In this document: positions 26,328 to 36,005 of the stretch, one piece after another
How positions within the stretch are numbered: the first letter of the stretch is position 1
Layout of the letters: every line of letters starts with the position of its first letter
Origin: JBNKZU01 sp050301795
GTDB lineage: Bacteria > Pseudomonadota > Gammaproteobacteria > Thiohalomonadales > Thiohalomonadaceae
Length of the DNA: 64,000 bases
Direction of reading: 5' to 3'
Assembly (NCBI GenBank): GCA_050301795.1
Contig: JBNKZU010000018.1
Coordinates: 96,644 to 160,643 of the forward strand
Notes under the pieces: model-generated
Told to the model about the DNA's origin: nothing
What the model saw: only the letters and a program-made list of their open reading frames with translations
Database searches by the model: none
Made by a program: the position numbers and the translations under genes

Positions 26328-28220
26328 TTAATGGGCACCCTTTTCGATGGCCTCCAGCATCTCCCAGCGTTGATAGCTTTGATCCAGTTGTTGCTGTAGC
26401 TCGGCAATCGCTCTATTTACTGTTGCGATCACATCTTTGTCCTGTTTATAAAAGTCAGGCGATGTCATTTGCTGCTGTAACTCATCAAGCTTGGTCTCAA
26501 GTGACTCGATGGTTTCTGGAAGCTGTTTGAGTTCATGCTGTTCTTTAAACCCGAGTTTTCGCTTTTTTTGTGGGTTTGGTGATGGTTTAGTCGCTAGCTG
26601 AGTTAATGCGGCTGGTTTAGCCACTACTTGCGGCTCTCTTCTTTGTGCCACCCAGTCATCGTATCCACCGACATATTCATTCACGGTTCCATCCTCAAAA
26701 ACAATCGTGCTGGTGACCACATTATTTAAAAACACCCGATCATGGCTAACCACGATTAAGGTGCCTTCATAATTGAGTAGCAACTCTTCTAGCAGCTCTA
26801 ATGTCTCAATGTCTAGGTCATTGGTCGGTTCATCAAGCACAAGAAAGTTAGCAGGCTTGGTAAACAGCTTTGCAAGCAAGAGGCGATTTCGCTCACCACC
26901 AGAGAGAGAGCGAACCGGAGATCTGACTCTGTCGGGTGAAAACAGAAAATCACTCAAATAACTCATCACATGACGACTATTACCGTTAATAGTGACGTGA
27001 TCACGACCTTCTGCAAGGTTATCAAACACAGTCTCGTTACCATCCAACTGCGCCCGATGTTGATCAAAATAGGCAATATCCAGTTTCGTGCCAAGCTTAA
27101 CCTGACCTTGTTGGGGTGATAGCTCACCAAGCAGTACTTTTATCAATGTACTTTTACCAACACCATTCGGCCCGATAATGCCGATACGATCTCCGCGCAT
27201 AATCATGGTTGAAAAACCACTAAACAGATCACTATCTTCATATTGATAGCTGATGTTATCAGCCTCAATCACAATCTTGCCTGAATGTGTACCCTTCTCT
27301 AAAGCGAGCTTAACCTTGCCGCTGCGCTCGCGTCTTGCGCGACGCTCTTCACGCATCGCCTTCAGAGCACGTACACGGCCTTCATTACGGGTTCTTCTTG
27401 CCTTAATCCCCTGACGAATCCATGCCTCTTCCTGAGCGAGTCGCTTATCAAATAAGGCATTCTGCTCTGATTCAATCGCCAGCGCCTCTTCCTTCTTTTT
27501 AAGATAGGTTTGGTAGTCACCCGGCCATGAGGTGAGAATGCCTCGATCCAGTTCAATGATTCGGGTCGCGAGTCGTTGCAGAAACTGACGATCATGGGTA
27601 ATAAAGAGCAGCGTGCCATTCCAATTGCTCAGGAAACTCTCCAACCAACTGATCGAGTCGATATCAAGATGGTTGGTTGGCTCATCCAACAACAGCAGAT
27701 CCGGTTCACTAACCAGTGCCCGCCCCAGTAATACTCGACGACGGTAGCCACCCGATAACTCTGTAAAGGGTTTATCTGCCGGAAGTTGAAGACGTGAGAC
27801 CATCGCCTCAACACGCTGATTAAGCTCCCACCCATTTTGGCTCTCCAGTTGATGCTGCACCTTTTCGAGCTTATCCATCAGTTGATGGTCATCCATCAAC
27901 TGCTGACTGATATGGTGGTATTCGGCAATGAGTCGTCCGAGTTCACCAGAGCCAGAGGCGATCACATCAAACACTGTGCCTTCAGTATGTTCCGGCACCT
28001 CCTGATCCAACCTTGCAACACGTAGCGCATCCTGGCGAAGGATCTCTCCATCATCGACATCGATCTCAGAGACAATAATCTTTAATAGCGTCGATTTACC
28101 GGTGCCATTACGACCAACCAGCGCAATCCGTTCGCCCGGATCGATTTGAAGATTAACCCGATCAAGTAGAGCTTGTGTTCCATAATGAAGTGAAACGCTT
28201 TTGAGATTATGCAGTGCCAT
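26328..28220 (-). CDS. uup: ABC-F ATPase Uup
   Basis: Soluble twin-ATPase of the ABC-F family acting on ribosomes. The 630 residues contain two nucleotide-binding domains with Walker A 'GRNGTGKST' (about 37) and 'GPNGVGKST' (about 350), signature 'LSGG' in each, and 'LLLDEPTNHLD' / 'LVLDEPTNDLD'. The linker 'EEAWIRQGIKARRTRNEGRVRAL' region and the C-terminal coiled coil (about 560-625) are diagnostic of Uup rather than EttA or YheS. It lies just downstream of the tRNA-Lys gene on the same strand. Confidence 0.95.
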   Translation of the reverse strand: MALHNLKSVSLHYGTQALLDRVNLQIDPGERIALVGRNGTGKSTLLKIIVSEIDVDDGEILRQDALRVARLDQEVPEHTEGTVFDVIASGSGELGRLIAEYHHISQQLMDDHQLMDKLEKVQHQLESQNGWELNQRVEAMVSRLQLPADKPFTELSGGYRRRVLLGRALVSEPDLLLLDEPTNHLDIDSISWLESFLSNWNGTLLFITHDRQFLQRLATRIIELDRGILTSWPGDYQTYLKKKEEALAIESEQNALFDKRLAQEEAWIRQGIKARRTRNEGRVRALKAMREERRARRERSGKVKLALEKGTHSGKIVIEADNISYQYEDSDLFSGFSTMIMRGDRIGIIGPNGVGKSTLIKVLLGELSPQQGQVKLGTKLDIAYFDQHRAQLDGNETVFDNLAEGRDHVTINGNSRHVMSYLSDFLFSPDRVRSPVRSLSGGERNRLLLAKLFTKPANFLVLDEPTNDLDIETLELLEELLLNYEGTLIVVSHDRVFLNNVVTSTIVFEDGTVNEYVGGYDDWVAQRREPQVVAKPAALTQLATKPSPNPQKKRKLGFKEQHELKQLPETIESLETKLDELQQQMTSPDFYKQDKDVIATVNRAIAELQQQLDQSYQRWEMLEAIEKGAH

Positions 28221-28300
28221 CGGTTACCTGTTATCACGATGTATCGTGTGAATGGATCGAGTGAATTAGTTTAACCGCTATCTCTCTCTAGCGGATAAAT

Positions 28301-28332
28301 AAAAAAAGGCCGAACCCGAAGATTCAGCCTTT
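28301..28332 (-). terminator. Strong intrinsic terminator after tRNA-Lys
   Basis: On the minus strand AAAGGCTGAATC and GGTTCGGCCTTT form a 12-bp stem with two or three G-U pairs around a UUCG tetraloop, followed by seven T. It starts 8 bases after the tRNA CCA end. Confidence 0.9.
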
Positions 28333-28339
28333 TCATTTT

Positions 28340-28415
28340 TGGTGGGTCGTGGGCGATTCGAACGCCCGACCAATTGATTAAAAGTCAACTGCTCTACCGA
28401 CTGAGCTAACGACCC
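28340..28415 (-). tRNA. tRNA-Lys (anticodon UUU)
   Basis: A 76-base cloverleaf with encoded CCA. The acceptor stem GGGTCGT/ACGACCC, D arm AGCTCAGTCGGTAGAGC, anticodon arm TTGAC-TTTTAAT-CAA with anticodon TTT, and T arm with TTCGAAT are all intact. It is a single gene followed by the UUCG-loop terminator. Confidence 0.97.
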
Positions 28416-28550
28416 AAAGAGGCGCATATCTTACATTTCTTTCAGAAAATCGCAAGGGGAAACTTCCCCTTTTTCCCCATTAATCGTGCATACAAACAGC
28501 GTCGTTAAAACAGGGAGCCGCTATCTTTCGAAATCGATATAGCGTGGGCG

Positions 28551-29810
28551 TTAAACAGCTTCGAGCTTACGCATTCCATTTGGCAGCATTTTCATGTCGC
28601 ACAGTGCAGCAACCAGCGCTTTAAAAAAGGTTGCCTCATCTTCATACACAAGTTTGTAGTAGTTGATCTTCATCGTTAAGGCACTTCCGAAGATGATCGA
28701 CAATAGTGTAATGAAGGATCCAATTGCGAGAGTAGAGACACCGGTGATGCCTTGGCCAATCGTGCAGCCCATCGCCAGGACACCGCCAAAGCCCATCAAA
28801 ACGGCACCGATAACATGGTTAACTACATCGCTAACCGAATTAAACCATTCAATACGAAAACTTTTCGTGAGGATCGACCAGAGGAATGAACCGGCAATGA
28901 CACCAAAAAGCGCCATCAAACCTGCGGTTAAAAGCTTACTATTAAAACCGGAAGCAAGGTAGCCACCGGCCTGACCCATCGGATTAATAAAGGTGAAGGA
29001 TTGTGGGTTTAATGGACGACCTGCAGCAGGCTTTCCTTTATCTGAATCTGCGATCATATCCCACTCTTCATAGTATCCTGAGAGTGAATAATTGGTCTCT
29101 TCTGTCTCAATATAGACTGTTACGGTGCTTGAGACATACCAAAAAGCAACAACACACAACCCGACAACAATGCCTCCGAGTAAATTGTCGAAACTGCCAC
29201 GCAGTTCTGTTGAACGTAGCGCATAAACCGCGATTAAAAGACCGACCACAAGCCCGACCCAGAGACGTATCGAATCAAGACCGAAGACTGAGGCCAGATC
29301 TTGTTTTGTCGTGAGTGATAGCGATAGTGGACGTGTCCAGTCAATAAAGAGTAACGACATCAGTGTTTGATCGCTATCTGGAAATGGATTCACCATAAAG
29401 TAGGCGATCACAGAAATAATAATCAAAACAAAGATTGACTTAATATTGCCACCGCCAATTCGGATAAGCGTTTTGTTACCACAACCACTGGCCAGGGTCA
29501 TCCCGATGCCAAAGAGTAGTCCGCCGAGGATATTCTCAAACCAGACGATGGTACTCCCTCGATAGGGTGGGAATGATTCATTCGGATTCGCCATGCCGAT
29601 ACTTTCGAGTAGAGTTACCCCGAGGATCGCAATCGCCGCAGCAAGAAACCACGCGCGCATACGTCCGTTATCCCCCATATTCACAAGGTCAGAAACCGCG
29701 CCCATGGTGCAAAAATTGCTCTTATTCACCACTGCACCCATGACGACGGCGATGGCAAAGGTTCCCCAAAGTAACGCGGCATGAGCCGATATAAAATCAC
29801 TGAAAATCAT
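28551..29810 (-). CDS. YeeE/YedE family transporter
   Basis: Polytopic inner-membrane protein of 419 residues with about ten helices. YeeE-type proteins import thiosulfate or related sulfur compounds through conserved cysteines. Here the family cysteines are seen in 'KSNFCTMGAVSDL' (about 33), 'LASGCGNKTLIRIGGGN' (about 108) and 'AMGCTIGQGITGVSTLA' (about 350). The loop around 230-270 is longer and hydrophilic. The gene is separate from queC (125 bases downstream). Thiosulfate uptake is inferred from the family only. Confidence 0.88.
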   Translation of the reverse strand: MIFSDFISAHAALLWGTFAIAVVMGAVVNKSNFCTMGAVSDLVNMGDNGRMRAWFLAAAIAILGVTLLESIGMANPNESFPPYRGSTIVWFENILGGLLFGIGMTLASGCGNKTLIRIGGGNIKSIFVLIIISVIAYFMVNPFPDSDQTLMSLLFIDWTRPLSLSLTTKQDLASVFGLDSIRLWVGLVVGLLIAVYALRSTELRGSFDNLLGGIVVGLCVVAFWYVSSTVTVYIETEETNYSLSGYYEEWDMIADSDKGKPAAGRPLNPQSFTFINPMGQAGGYLASGFNSKLLTAGLMALFGVIAGSFLWSILTKSFRIEWFNSVSDVVNHVIGAVLMGFGGVLAMGCTIGQGITGVSTLAIGSFITLLSIIFGSALTMKINYYKLVYEDEATFFKALVAALCDMKMLPNGMRKLEAV

Positions 29811-29935
29811 TGAAATACCTCTCGGTGTATTCTACTGGTACGCTTTGTGTATTGTTATGAGGCTAGGTTAGCTCATCAACATTAACTAAGCCCATTAAAG
29901 AATTATTTCCACCCATACATGATATAAATGGTGCG

Positions 29936-30625
29936 CTATTTTTGATAGTTTGTAGGATCGTCAATCCCGGCCGCACTAAAGCCCTCAGCCCGCAAACGAC
30001 ATGAGTCACAATGGCCGCAGGCAGCTCCCTCCGATGAAGGGTTATAGCATGAGATGGTCAAACGGTAATCTACGCCGAGTTCAACACCGGTTTTAATAAT
30101 GTCAGCCTTGCTCATATCTATAAGAGGTGCGTTGATGTGAAACTTCCCCCCTTCAACACCCGTCTTTGTGGCAAGATTTGCGGTGTGTTCAAAGGCTTTA
30201 ATAAACTCCGGACGACAATCGGGATAGCCTGAGTAATCAACAGCATTAACGCCAATAAAGATATCTCTGGCATCTAGCACCTCTGCCCAGCCAAGTGCCA
30301 ATGACAAAAAGATGGTATTGCGTGCTGGAACATAGGTCACAGGTATTCCCGCCCCACCGTGTTCAGGCACATCAATTAAGTTGTCGGTAAGGGCGGAGCC
30401 GCCAAATTGTCTTAAATCGAGCTTCAGGGTTTTGTGCTCAACCACACCAAGATGGTTGGCAATCCGATTGGCCGCCTCCAACTCACAACGATGACGTTGA
30501 GAATAATCGAAGCTAAGCGCATAACAGTCGTAGCCCTTAAGCTTTGCAATCGCAAGAGTGGTGGCAGAGTCTAATCCACCAGAGACCAAAACAACGGCTC
30601 TTTTATTGGCCTGTTGATTATTCAT
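29936..30625 (-). CDS. queC: 7-cyano-7-deazaguanine synthase
   Basis: Converts 7-carboxy-7-deazaguanine to preQ0 in queuosine synthesis. The 229 residues begin with the ATP-pyrophosphatase P-loop 'VVLVSGGLDSATTLAIA' and end with the zinc site 'GAACGHCDSCRLRAEGF'. It follows queE by 2 bases at the distal end of the tol-pal operon, a common gammaproteobacterial order. Confidence 0.97.
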   Translation of the reverse strand: MNNQQANKRAVVLVSGGLDSATTLAIAKLKGYDCYALSFDYSQRHRCELEAANRIANHLGVVEHKTLKLDLRQFGGSALTDNLIDVPEHGGAGIPVTYVPARNTIFLSLALGWAEVLDARDIFIGVNAVDYSGYPDCRPEFIKAFEHTANLATKTGVEGGKFHINAPLIDMSKADIIKTGVELGVDYRLTISCYNPSSEGAACGHCDSCRLRAEGFSAAGIDDPTNYQK

Positions 30626-30627
30626 AC

Positions 30628-31296
30628 TTACCTGCCCTGCTCATTCCCCCAAAGCACCTTATGAAGTTGAAGTTGAAATCTTACCTCGAGCTGATCAGCA
30701 ATGATCCACTCGGCTAGCTGAACAGGTGAGACCTCTTGATAGGCTGATGAGAACAGCACCTGGCATTTATGGCGTAATCGATAACGATCAACCGTTGCCT
30801 TTGACCACTCATAATCTTCACGATCACAGATCACAAATTTAACCTGATCTCCCGGCTTGAGTCGTTTGATATTGTCATAGCAGTTTTGGTTCTGCTCACC
30901 TGATGATGGCGTTTTTAGATCCATCACCACCTCAACGCGAGTATCGACATTTTCTATGGGTAATGCGCCTGAGGTCTCCAATGAAACCTTATATCCCCCG
31001 TCACACAATGCGCTAAGGAGTTGATGCACACCCTTTTGCGCCAATGGTTCACCACCGGTAACACACACATACTCTGTTTGGTAATGGGTCACCTGATGCA
31101 GGATCGCCTCAATCGTTTTCCACTCACCACCACTAAAAGCATGAGCAGTGTCACAATAACCACAGCGCAATGGGCATCCTGTTAGACGAATAAACACGGT
31201 AGGCCAACCCGATGAATTGGCCTCACCCTGTATTGAGTAGAATATCTCAGTGATCCGAAGTCGATTCTCTTCAGCGCTGTTTCGTTTTGCAGACAT
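30628..31296 (-). CDS. queE: 7-carboxy-7-deazaguanine synthase
   Basis: Radical-SAM enzyme forming the 7-deazapurine ring of queuosine. The cluster motif is 'CPLRCGYCDT' (CxxxCxxC, about residues 41-48), and 'CVTGGEPLAQ' follows near 80. 222 residues is usual. The start overlaps the cpoB stop by one base, and the stop is 2 bases from queC. Confidence 0.96.
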   Translation of the reverse strand: MSAKRNSAEENRLRITEIFYSIQGEANSSGWPTVFIRLTGCPLRCGYCDTAHAFSGGEWKTIEAILHQVTHYQTEYVCVTGGEPLAQKGVHQLLSALCDGGYKVSLETSGALPIENVDTRVEVVMDLKTPSSGEQNQNCYDNIKRLKPGDQVKFVICDREDYEWSKATVDRYRLRHKCQVLFSSAYQEVSPVQLAEWIIADQLEVRFQLQLHKVLWGNEQGR

Positions 31297-32075
31297 TAAC
31301 GTGATTCAGATACTCGTATCTTCTTAATCAGTTTTTGTGCCTGTCCTGCCTCTGTGGTATTCGGATGATCTTCGACCAGTTTCTCAAGTTGCTTTAATGA
31401 ATTGTCGTAATCTTCAAGTTCATAATAGCAGTAGCCAATCTTGAGTTTTGATTCAATCGCTTTAGGACTATTCGGGAACTTGCTGATTAATCGCTGATAG
31501 TCATTCGCAGCTTTTTTAAACTCCCGTCGAGCATAGTTCGCCTCACCAACCCAATATTGGGCGATATGTGCATACTTACCTGAAGGATATTGTTTTAGAA
31601 ATTCGTTGAATGACTCGATTGCCTGGTCATAACGCAGCTCTCGTAATTGGTTGAATGCGGCTTGATAGGCAAGGCGCTCATTATTCAGGGCATTTGCGGT
31701 TGCCTGATCGACTGGGGCAGCACCCTCAGTTGTTGGCGAACCTGTTAAGTTACCGCCATTATCTGTAGGCAATGTTGTCACGGTTACAGGGCCTTCTCGT
31801 TCAACACTAGAGAGCCGTCTGTCAATATCAAGATAGAGTTCACGCTGACGTTTTTTCAGCATTTCCAGCTCATTGGCTTGCTCTTCAGTAAGCCCTCTAA
31901 GCTCTTGAATCTCTCTTTGAAGTGCATCAACGAGATCGAGCATATCAAGAATGGTCTGATTCGCAAGCTTGCGCTCAAGACCTGCCACTCGTTGCTCAAG
32001 CGACTCTTCTGCATTGATTGACGAAAACGGCAAACCAATCAGACAGAGAACGATTAGAACCTGTAACCGTTTCAT
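31296..32075 (-). CDS. cpoB: Cell-division coordinator CpoB (YbgF)
   Basis: Periplasmic Tol-Pal partner that couples septal peptidoglycan synthesis to outer-membrane constriction. The 259 residues have a signal peptide (1-22, ending 'SSINAEE'), a trimerising coiled coil (about 25-90), a low-complexity linker and tandem TPR repeats (about 135-255: 'AFNQLRELRYDQAIESFNEF' region and two more). It follows pal by 2 bases. Confidence 0.95.
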   Translation of the reverse strand: MKRLQVLIVLCLIGLPFSSINAEESLEQRVAGLERKLANQTILDMLDLVDALQREIQELRGLTEEQANELEMLKKRQRELYLDIDRRLSSVEREGPVTVTTLPTDNGGNLTGSPTTEGAAPVDQATANALNNERLAYQAAFNQLRELRYDQAIESFNEFLKQYPSGKYAHIAQYWVGEANYARREFKKAANDYQRLISKFPNSPKAIESKLKIGYCYYELEDYDNSLKQLEKLVEDHPNTTEAGQAQKLIKKIRVSESR

Positions 32076-32077
32076 GA

Positions 32078-32656
32078 TTAATACCCTGAGTAGATCAGCT
32101 CAACGCGACGATTCAAGCGCCATGATTCCTCATCATGACCGAGTGCAACCGGACGCTCTTCGCCGAAACTGATGAGTTGAACCTGCTCTTTGGTCGCCCC
32201 CATCATCTGAATCATGCGCTCAACAGCCTTGGCACGACGCTCGCCGAGAGCCAGGTTGTACTCACGTGAACCACGCTCATCGGCATGTCCTTCGATCACG
32301 ACGGAGACATTCGGCTTCTCTGCAAGAAATTTCGCATGTGTTGCCAGAATCTCTTTATCCTCTTCTTCAATGGTGCTTAAATCAAAGCCGAAATAGAAAA
32401 CCCGTTTTGAGAGATTACTGTTAGGGTCTTCCATCGCTTCTGTGATCGGCTGGCCTTCAAAGTGAGTGGCTTGCATTTCAGCCGCTCTGGCTTCTGCTGC
32501 TGCAGCCTCTTCTGCTGCTGCGGCCTCAGTTGCAGCGCGATCAGCCTCTGTAACCTCTGATGCTGCACCCTCATCCGGCTTGGTCTCTCCACCAGCACAT
32601 CCTTGAAGGGCAATGAGTAGTACCACTGCTCCAATAGCGACAATTTTACGAAACAT
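32078..32656 (-). CDS. pal: Peptidoglycan-associated lipoprotein Pal
   Basis: Outer-membrane lipoprotein that anchors peptidoglycan. The lipobox is 'LIALQGC' with acylated Cys near residue 20, followed by an unusually Ala/Glu-rich spacer (about 30-62), then an OmpA C-terminal domain with 'GHADERGSREYNLALGERRA' region (about 120-140). 192 residues, slightly longer than E. coli Pal because of the spacer. Confidence 0.96.
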   Translation of the reverse strand: MFRKIVAIGAVVLLIALQGCAGGETKPDEGAASEVTEADRAATEAAAAEEAAAAEARAAEMQATHFEGQPITEAMEDPNSNLSKRVFYFGFDLSTIEEEDKEILATHAKFLAEKPNVSVVIEGHADERGSREYNLALGERRAKAVERMIQMMGATKEQVQLISFGEERPVALGHDEESWRLNRRVELIYSGY

Positions 32657-32673
32657 GTTAAACCTCCATTGGT

Positions 32674-33984
32674 TTAGTTCAGATAGGGGGAAAACGCAGG
32701 CTCTCGCACATCGCCTCGATTCAACTTAAGACGTTGATGCGCTCTGCCATCAACTGAGACGGCTTCAAGGATACCCTTATTATTCATCTCTGTTGCAAAA
32801 ATAATCATGACTCCATTTGCCGAAAAACTCGGAGACTCATCTAATCTGCTCTGTGTAATAACCCGCATGGTACCAGACTCAAGTTCCAGAACGGCAATTC
32901 GATAATTTCCACGATCACCGTGGACAAACGCAAGACGTTTTCCATCGGGTGAATAGGTTGCTCTTGCGTTGTAGTTTCCTTCAAAGGTTAAGCGTTTTGC
33001 CCGACCTATTGCACGATTCTTTCGATCAATCCCGATATGATAAAGCTGAGGAACACCGCTACGATCAGAGGTGAATACCAATGACTCCCCATCAGGTGCC
33101 CAGATCGCCTCAGTATCAATCGCATAACTACGGGTTACCCGAGTCATCTTTCGACTATCCAAAGATAGGATATAGATCTCTGCATTGCCATCCCGAGATA
33201 ATGTCAGCGCAAGCCGCTTTCCATCCGGTGACCATGCTGGCGCACTGTTGAGCCCTTTAAACTTTGCAATCACCTCTCGTTGTCCTGTTGCCGGCTCTTG
33301 AATCACTACCTGAGATCGCCCGCTTTCAAAGGTTACATAGGCGAGTCGCTTTCCATCCGGCGACCATGCAGGTGATAACAGCGGCTCAGTGGAATTCAGG
33401 ACGATCTGCTCGTTATGCCCATCAGAATCTGCGACTGCGAGCAGATATTTAGGCTTTGCCTTCGCCTCACGCTCAACCATGACATAGGCGACATGGGTAT
33501 TAAACGCACCTTTAATACCGGTAAGCTTTTCAAAAACGATATCACTAATCTGATGTGAAACCATTCTCAATGATTCTTCTTTTGCCGGAATACTGTATCC
33601 GGTGAGCTGTTTTCCCCGGTGGATATCAAATAACTGAAACTGAACCTGATACCCCCCTTTTTCACCCGCAATAAGACGGCCAACAATAATGGTATCAATC
33701 CCTGTGGCACGCCACTGCATAAAATCGATCTCTTTCCCCTGGCTCGGTTTTGATGGGAATGACTCTTCACTTAACGGAATAAACTGAGCGGTACTCCTAA
33801 GATCTGTTTTTATAATAGTGCTGATATCAATCGGTGCTTTTCCTTCCCCTTCCCAAGCAAAAGGTACGACAGCAATCGGTAATGCACCTTCGGTACCACC
33901 CGTAATTTCAATGGTTAATCGCGCCTGTGCAAGCACAGGGAAAAGGGTTAATGCAACAAGAAGTGTCTTTAGTAAGCTTTTCAT
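32674..33984 (-). CDS. tolB: Tol-Pal system protein TolB
   Basis: Periplasmic beta-propeller of the Tol system, 436 residues. Signal peptide (1-21, 'FPVLAQA'), N-terminal alpha/beta domain to about 165, then repeated 'SPAWSPDGKRLAYVTF' type propeller blades (five visible as 'WSPDGKRLA' or 'YSPDGKRLAF' variants). Start overlaps the tolA stop by one base. Confidence 0.97.
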   Translation of the reverse strand: MKSLLKTLLVALTLFPVLAQARLTIEITGGTEGALPIAVVPFAWEGEGKAPIDISTIIKTDLRSTAQFIPLSEESFPSKPSQGKEIDFMQWRATGIDTIIVGRLIAGEKGGYQVQFQLFDIHRGKQLTGYSIPAKEESLRMVSHQISDIVFEKLTGIKGAFNTHVAYVMVEREAKAKPKYLLAVADSDGHNEQIVLNSTEPLLSPAWSPDGKRLAYVTFESGRSQVVIQEPATGQREVIAKFKGLNSAPAWSPDGKRLALTLSRDGNAEIYILSLDSRKMTRVTRSYAIDTEAIWAPDGESLVFTSDRSGVPQLYHIGIDRKNRAIGRAKRLTFEGNYNARATYSPDGKRLAFVHGDRGNYRIAVLELESGTMRVITQSRLDESPSFSANGVMIIFATEMNNKGILEAVSVDGRAHQRLKLNRGDVREPAFSPYLN

Positions 33985-34886
33985 TATTCTGGTTTAAATG
34001 TAAATATTATCTCACGTTCAAATAGTGAAGGTTCGGGAGGCGTTGGCAACGGCGACGCCTTTAATACCGCATTCTCCACAGAACGCTGGAACGCTATCGT
34101 ACCCTGACATGCGGTTACTTTAACATCAACTACTTCTCCTCCGGGGATCTGTTTTACCAATACCCTGCATTGACTATCTGGATTGGTTCCCGGTGGCTTC
34201 TGCCAACTTCGTTGCACCTTGTCTCTAATATCTGACTCATATTGCGATTTCATTAATAGTAATTGTCGGTTGCGCTCCTGCTCAAGTCTTGTGCTCTCAG
34301 CATCCATCTGTTTTTTCAATGCGGCTTCCTGTTCGCGCTTCTGACGATCCAACTCTTCAGCGATCTCCTTTTGTCGCTGTTTTTCAAGCAGTTGCTCCTC
34401 TTCCATTTTACGCTGCATCTCGACTTCAATCAGACGCTGTTGCTCCTCGATCTTCTTCTTTTCAATCAGCTCTTTTTCTTGTTTTAGCTTCGCGATGCGT
34501 TCCTGCTCCTTTGCCGCCTGCTCTTTTAGCTTCTTCTCTTCAGCGATTCGTTTTTTCTTCTCGAGTTCAGCCTTTTGCTTCAACTTCTTGAGGCGGGTCT
34601 CCTCCTCCTGACGCTTCTGTTCGGCATGTTTCGCTTCACGCTCCAACCGTTTTTTCCGGATCTCCTCCCTCTTTTTGTCCTGTTTTTCCTGTTTGCGCCG
34701 ACGCTCCATCTCTGCAAGCACCTCGGTCTCATTCACGGCTGTCGCCTTAACAATATCGACCGGCTTTGCTGGTGATGGCATTGCCCTGAGTTCCGGTTTT
34801 GTCGTCAGCGAGACACTAAGCAACACAATAATCACGACATGAATGACTAACGAAGCCAGATAATAGAGCGGGCGACTACTTTGCAT
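33984..34886 (-). CDS. tolA: Cell-envelope integrity protein TolA
   Basis: Links TolQR in the inner membrane with Pal/TolB. An N-terminal membrane helix (about 10-28), a very long K/E/Q/R-rich helix (about 55-210, coiled coil) and a C-terminal globular domain (about 215-300, 'DIRDKVQRSWQKPPGTN') are visible. ATG 34886 is chosen because GAGGAA lies four bases upstream; the frame opens at a TTG 12 bases earlier. It overlaps tolR by 11 bases. Confidence 0.93.
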   Translation of the reverse strand: MQSSRPLYYLASLVIHVVIIVLLSVSLTTKPELRAMPSPAKPVDIVKATAVNETEVLAEMERRRKQEKQDKKREEIRKKRLEREAKHAEQKRQEEETRLKKLKQKAELEKKKRIAEEKKLKEQAAKEQERIAKLKQEKELIEKKKIEEQQRLIEVEMQRKMEEEQLLEKQRQKEIAEELDRQKREQEAALKKQMDAESTRLEQERNRQLLLMKSQYESDIRDKVQRSWQKPPGTNPDSQCRVLVKQIPGGEVVDVKVTACQGTIAFQRSVENAVLKASPLPTPPEPSLFEREIIFTFKPE

Positions 34887-35313
34887 TGACTTCCTCAACC
34901 GGCGTTGTTAGCAGACCCACGCTCGGTACACCCGCTTTTTGAATTAAGGCCATCGCTTCGACAACTCGCGCATAGGCAACCGTTTTATCACCTCGTACAT
35001 AGACCGGTTTTTTAGGATACAAGCGAATCTCTGCGGCAACCCTGACCAGTAATAACTCGGGATTTAGCGCCTTTTGGTTATCGCCACCGAGGTTGAGATA
35101 AAAATCCCCTTCACTATCGACTGTGACGACAAGCGGTTCATCTCCGGTATTTTTAACTGGATTGGCATCAACATTGGGCAATTCGACCTTAACGCCTTGA
35201 GTCAGCATTGGCGCAGTAACCATAAAGATGACCAGCAGTACCAACATAACGTCAATGTATGGCACAACATTGATCTCTCCCATCACTCTTCTGTGTTTGC
35301 GTGTTCTCGACAT
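34876..35313 (-). CDS. tolR: Tol-Pal system protein TolR
   Basis: Small ExbD-like proton-channel partner of TolQ. 145 residues with one membrane helix (about 18-38, 'VVPYIDVMLVLLVIFMV') that carries the essential Asp ('YIDVMLVLL'), followed by a periplasmic dimer domain. The order tolQ-tolR-tolA with 12-base spacing to tolQ is canonical. Confidence 0.96.
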   Translation of the reverse strand: MSRTRKHRRVMGEINVVPYIDVMLVLLVIFMVTAPMLTQGVKVELPNVDANPVKNTGDEPLVVTVDSEGDFYLNLGGDNQKALNPELLLVRVAAEIRLYPKKPVYVRGDKTVAYARVVEAMALIQKAGVPSVGLLTTPVEEVNAK

Positions 35314-35325
35314 GAATTGCGCCTG

Positions 35326-36003
35326 TTAGCGGTTGTAAGCCTGGCGTTGAAGTAGCGTAGAAAACTCCTCTTTAAAGTTTTCATAACGATTCTCCAATCG
35401 TTCAAGATCGCTGGCAAAACGGTTATAGGCAATAACCGCAGGTATTGCAGCAAACAGACCCATTGCCGTCGCAACCAGCGCCTCGGAGATCCCCGGCGCA
35501 ACCATCGAAAGTGTTGCATGTTGAGCTGAACCGAGTGCGCGGAATGAGTTCATAATTCCCCAAACCGTTCCAAACAGACCAACATATGGACTGGTTGATC
35601 CGACAGTGGCAAGAAATGAGAGTGATCGTTCCAGCCGCTCTGTTTCACGACTCAGAGCAACACGCATCGCTCTTTCGGCACCCTCAACAATCGACATCGG
35701 CTCAACACCATTCTGTTTACGAAGCCGCGCATACTCGCCGAAACCGGCAGCAAAGATCGCATTCAACCCAACGAGATCGTCACCCTTCTTGCTCACCTGT
35801 TTATAGAGATCAACAAGGTCAATGCCAGACCAGAATCGCCCTTCGAACACCTTTGCATCTTTATAAGCGTTCTTAAGGGTGTTCCATTTTTCAAAGATCA
35901 TCGCCCATGAAATCAGTGAGATTAGCATTAACAGACTCATTACGAGCTTTACCAGCAGACTCGCTTCGCTGAATAACTCCCAAAGTGATAACTCATTACC
36001 CAT
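35326..36003 (-). CDS. tolQ: Tol-Pal system protein TolQ
   Basis: MotA/ExbB-family inner-membrane protein of 225 residues with three helices (about 15-38, 135-158, 170-195) and the conserved 'LATVGSTSPYVGLFGTVWGIM' region (about 128-150). It uses the proton gradient to energise TolA. Two bases separate it from ybgC. Confidence 0.97.
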   Translation of the reverse strand: MGNELSLWELFSEASLLVKLVMSLLMLISLISWAMIFEKWNTLKNAYKDAKVFEGRFWSGIDLVDLYKQVSKKGDDLVGLNAIFAAGFGEYARLRKQNGVEPMSIVEGAERAMRVALSRETERLERSLSFLATVGSTSPYVGLFGTVWGIMNSFRALGSAQHATLSMVAPGISEALVATAMGLFAAIPAVIAYNRFASDLERLENRYENFKEEFSTLLQRQAYNR

Positions 36004-36005
36004 AT

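Noticed and set aside
28551..29810. Selenium-metabolism role for the YeeE/YedE protein
   Set aside because: No selD, selA or selenophosphate genes nearby; a sulfur-compound transporter is the simpler reading.
29936..31296. preQ1 riboswitch near queC/queE
   Set aside because: These genes are internal to the tol-pal operon with 1-2 base spacing, so there is no room for an aptamer.
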